A DNA stretch of 64,000 nt from positions 7,088 through 71,087 of the forward strand of contig CAZCGW010000008.1 of assembly GCA_964498255.1 (NCBI GenBank). Direction: 5' to 3'. Both the position numbers and the translations under genes were made by a program. Positions 63,370 through 64,000 of the stretch are shown one piece after another. The stretch is from Fluviibacter sp964498255 (lineage in GTDB: Bacteria; Pseudomonadota; Gammaproteobacteria; Burkholderiales; Rhodocyclaceae). Under the pieces are notes generated by a model. It was not told where the DNA came from and made no database searches. It worked only from the letters and a program-made list of their open reading frames with translations. Within the stretch, counting starts at the first letter, position 1; each line of letters starts with the position of its first letter.

Positions 63370-64000
63370 CAGCGGTCAACCTCACCAAAAACGATATCCT
63401 GGGTCCCGATGATCGTGACCACGTCTGCAATCATGTGTCCGCGCGACATTTCTTCCAGCGCCGACAGATGGGCAAAGCCCGGGGCACGGATCTTCATGCG
63501 ATACGGCTTATTGGCACCATCCGATGCCAGGTAAATACCGAACTCACCCTTCGGATGCTCAATGGCGGCATAGCATTCGTGTTCAGGCACGTGAATGCCT
63601 TCCGTGAAATGCTTAAAGTGGTGAATCAGCTCTTCCATATTCGACTTCATGGCTTCGCGCGGTGGCGGTGCCACTTTATAGTCATTGGTCATTACCGGGC
63701 CCGGATTAGCACGCAGCCAGGTAATACACTGTTTGATAATACGATTCGACTGCGCCATCTCTTCCATGCGTACCAGATAGCGATCATAAGAGTCGCCATT
63801 GGTACCCACAGGAATATCGAAGTCCATACGGTCGTAGACTTCATAAGGCTGCTTCTTGCGCAGATCCCAGGCGATACCCGAGCCACGCAGCATGGCGCCG
63901 GTGAAGCCCATATTGAGGGCGCGCTCAGGGGAAACCACACCGACATCAACCAGACGCTGCTTCCAGATACGATTGTCGGTAAGCAGATTATGGTAGTCGT
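63369..64000 (-). CDS. nuoD: NADH dehydrogenase I subunit D (5' partial)
   Basis: C-terminal about 210 residues of the 49-kDa quinone-site subunit; the frame is open to the window edge. Visible are LTDNRIWKQRLVDVGVV, GFTGAMLRGSGIAWDLRKKQPYEVYD, APPPREAMKSNMEELIHHFK and YRMKIRAPGF. The N-terminal half lies beyond base 64000. Confidence 0.97.
   Translation of the reverse strand, partial: DYHNLLTDNRIWKQRLVDVGVVSPERALNMGFTGAMLRGSGIAWDLRKKQPYEVYDRMDFDIPVGTNGDSYDRYLVRMEEMAQSNRIIKQCITWLRANPGPVMTNDYKVAPPPREAMKSNMEELIHHFKHFTEGIHVPEHECYAAIEHPKGEFGIYLASDGANKPYRMKIRAPGFAHLSALEEMSRGHMIADVVTIIGTQDIVFGEVDR

Noticed and set aside
1..64000. CRISPR array or prophage
   Set aside because: No regularly spaced repeats with unique spacers, no cas genes and no phage structural genes were seen.

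Overview
The window looks like a chromosomal segment of a betaproteobacterium, possibly Neisseriales-like, though I cannot fix the genus. Evidence is the contiguous TCA block (gntR, sdhCDAB, sdhE, gltA, odhA/sucA, sucB, lpd) divergent from mdh, the minCDE operon, a nuo operon in standard nuoD-N order, and lysS followed by mnmC. No rRNA, CRISPR array or prophage was seen.

Layout. 1-2.3 kb: the end of an MCE-type lipid transport operon (ATPase cut by the window edge, MlaD-like protein, auxiliary lipoprotein). 2.3-11.4 kb: an ATP-grasp-like protein overlapping a DinG-type helicase, an LpxO-like hydroxylase, a glyoxalase with a coupled membrane protein, YdcH, a small lipoprotein, a PhoU-like/Pit phosphate transport pair, and an exported protein of unknown function. 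11.4-24.4 kb: a mosaic, locally AT-richer accessory region. It opens with an IS3-family transposase remnant and a replication-protein-like gene carrying a 24-bp repeat array. It continues as a copper-handling island: cytochrome c, Cu P-type ATPase, TPM and LemA proteins, an isoprenylcysteine-methyltransferase-like protein, DUF2933, YHS protein, a His/Met-rich exported protein, copSR, then copA-copB-DUF411. It closes with a short antitoxin-like gene and an inverted repeat that copies part of the adjacent tRNA-Arg gene. Two CopR-type boxes sit where they would control the divergent copRS/copAB promoters and the leftward ATPase operon.

24.5-34.4 kb: tRNA-Arg(ACG), prfB with its programmed +1 frameshift, lysS, mnmC, metY, zapE, dps, an M48 metalloprotease lipoprotein and corA. 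34.5-45.1 kb: the TCA/2-oxoglutarate dehydrogenase/succinate dehydrogenase block, all leftward. 45.3-51.4 kb: a GntR regulator, mdh, a CitE-like lyase, minCDE, a CBS-domain protein and a NUDIX hydrolase. 51.5-64 kb: NADH dehydrogenase I genes nuoN back to a partial nuoD, leftward and tightly packed.

Together the core genes feed reducing power from the TCA cycle (odh/suc, sdh, mdh) to respiratory complexes I and II. The island adds sensing, periplasmic oxidation/sequestration and efflux of copper. The least explained parts are the island edges, the LemA/TPM/ICMT genes inside the copper operon, the 419-residue exported protein and the ATP-grasp-like protein.
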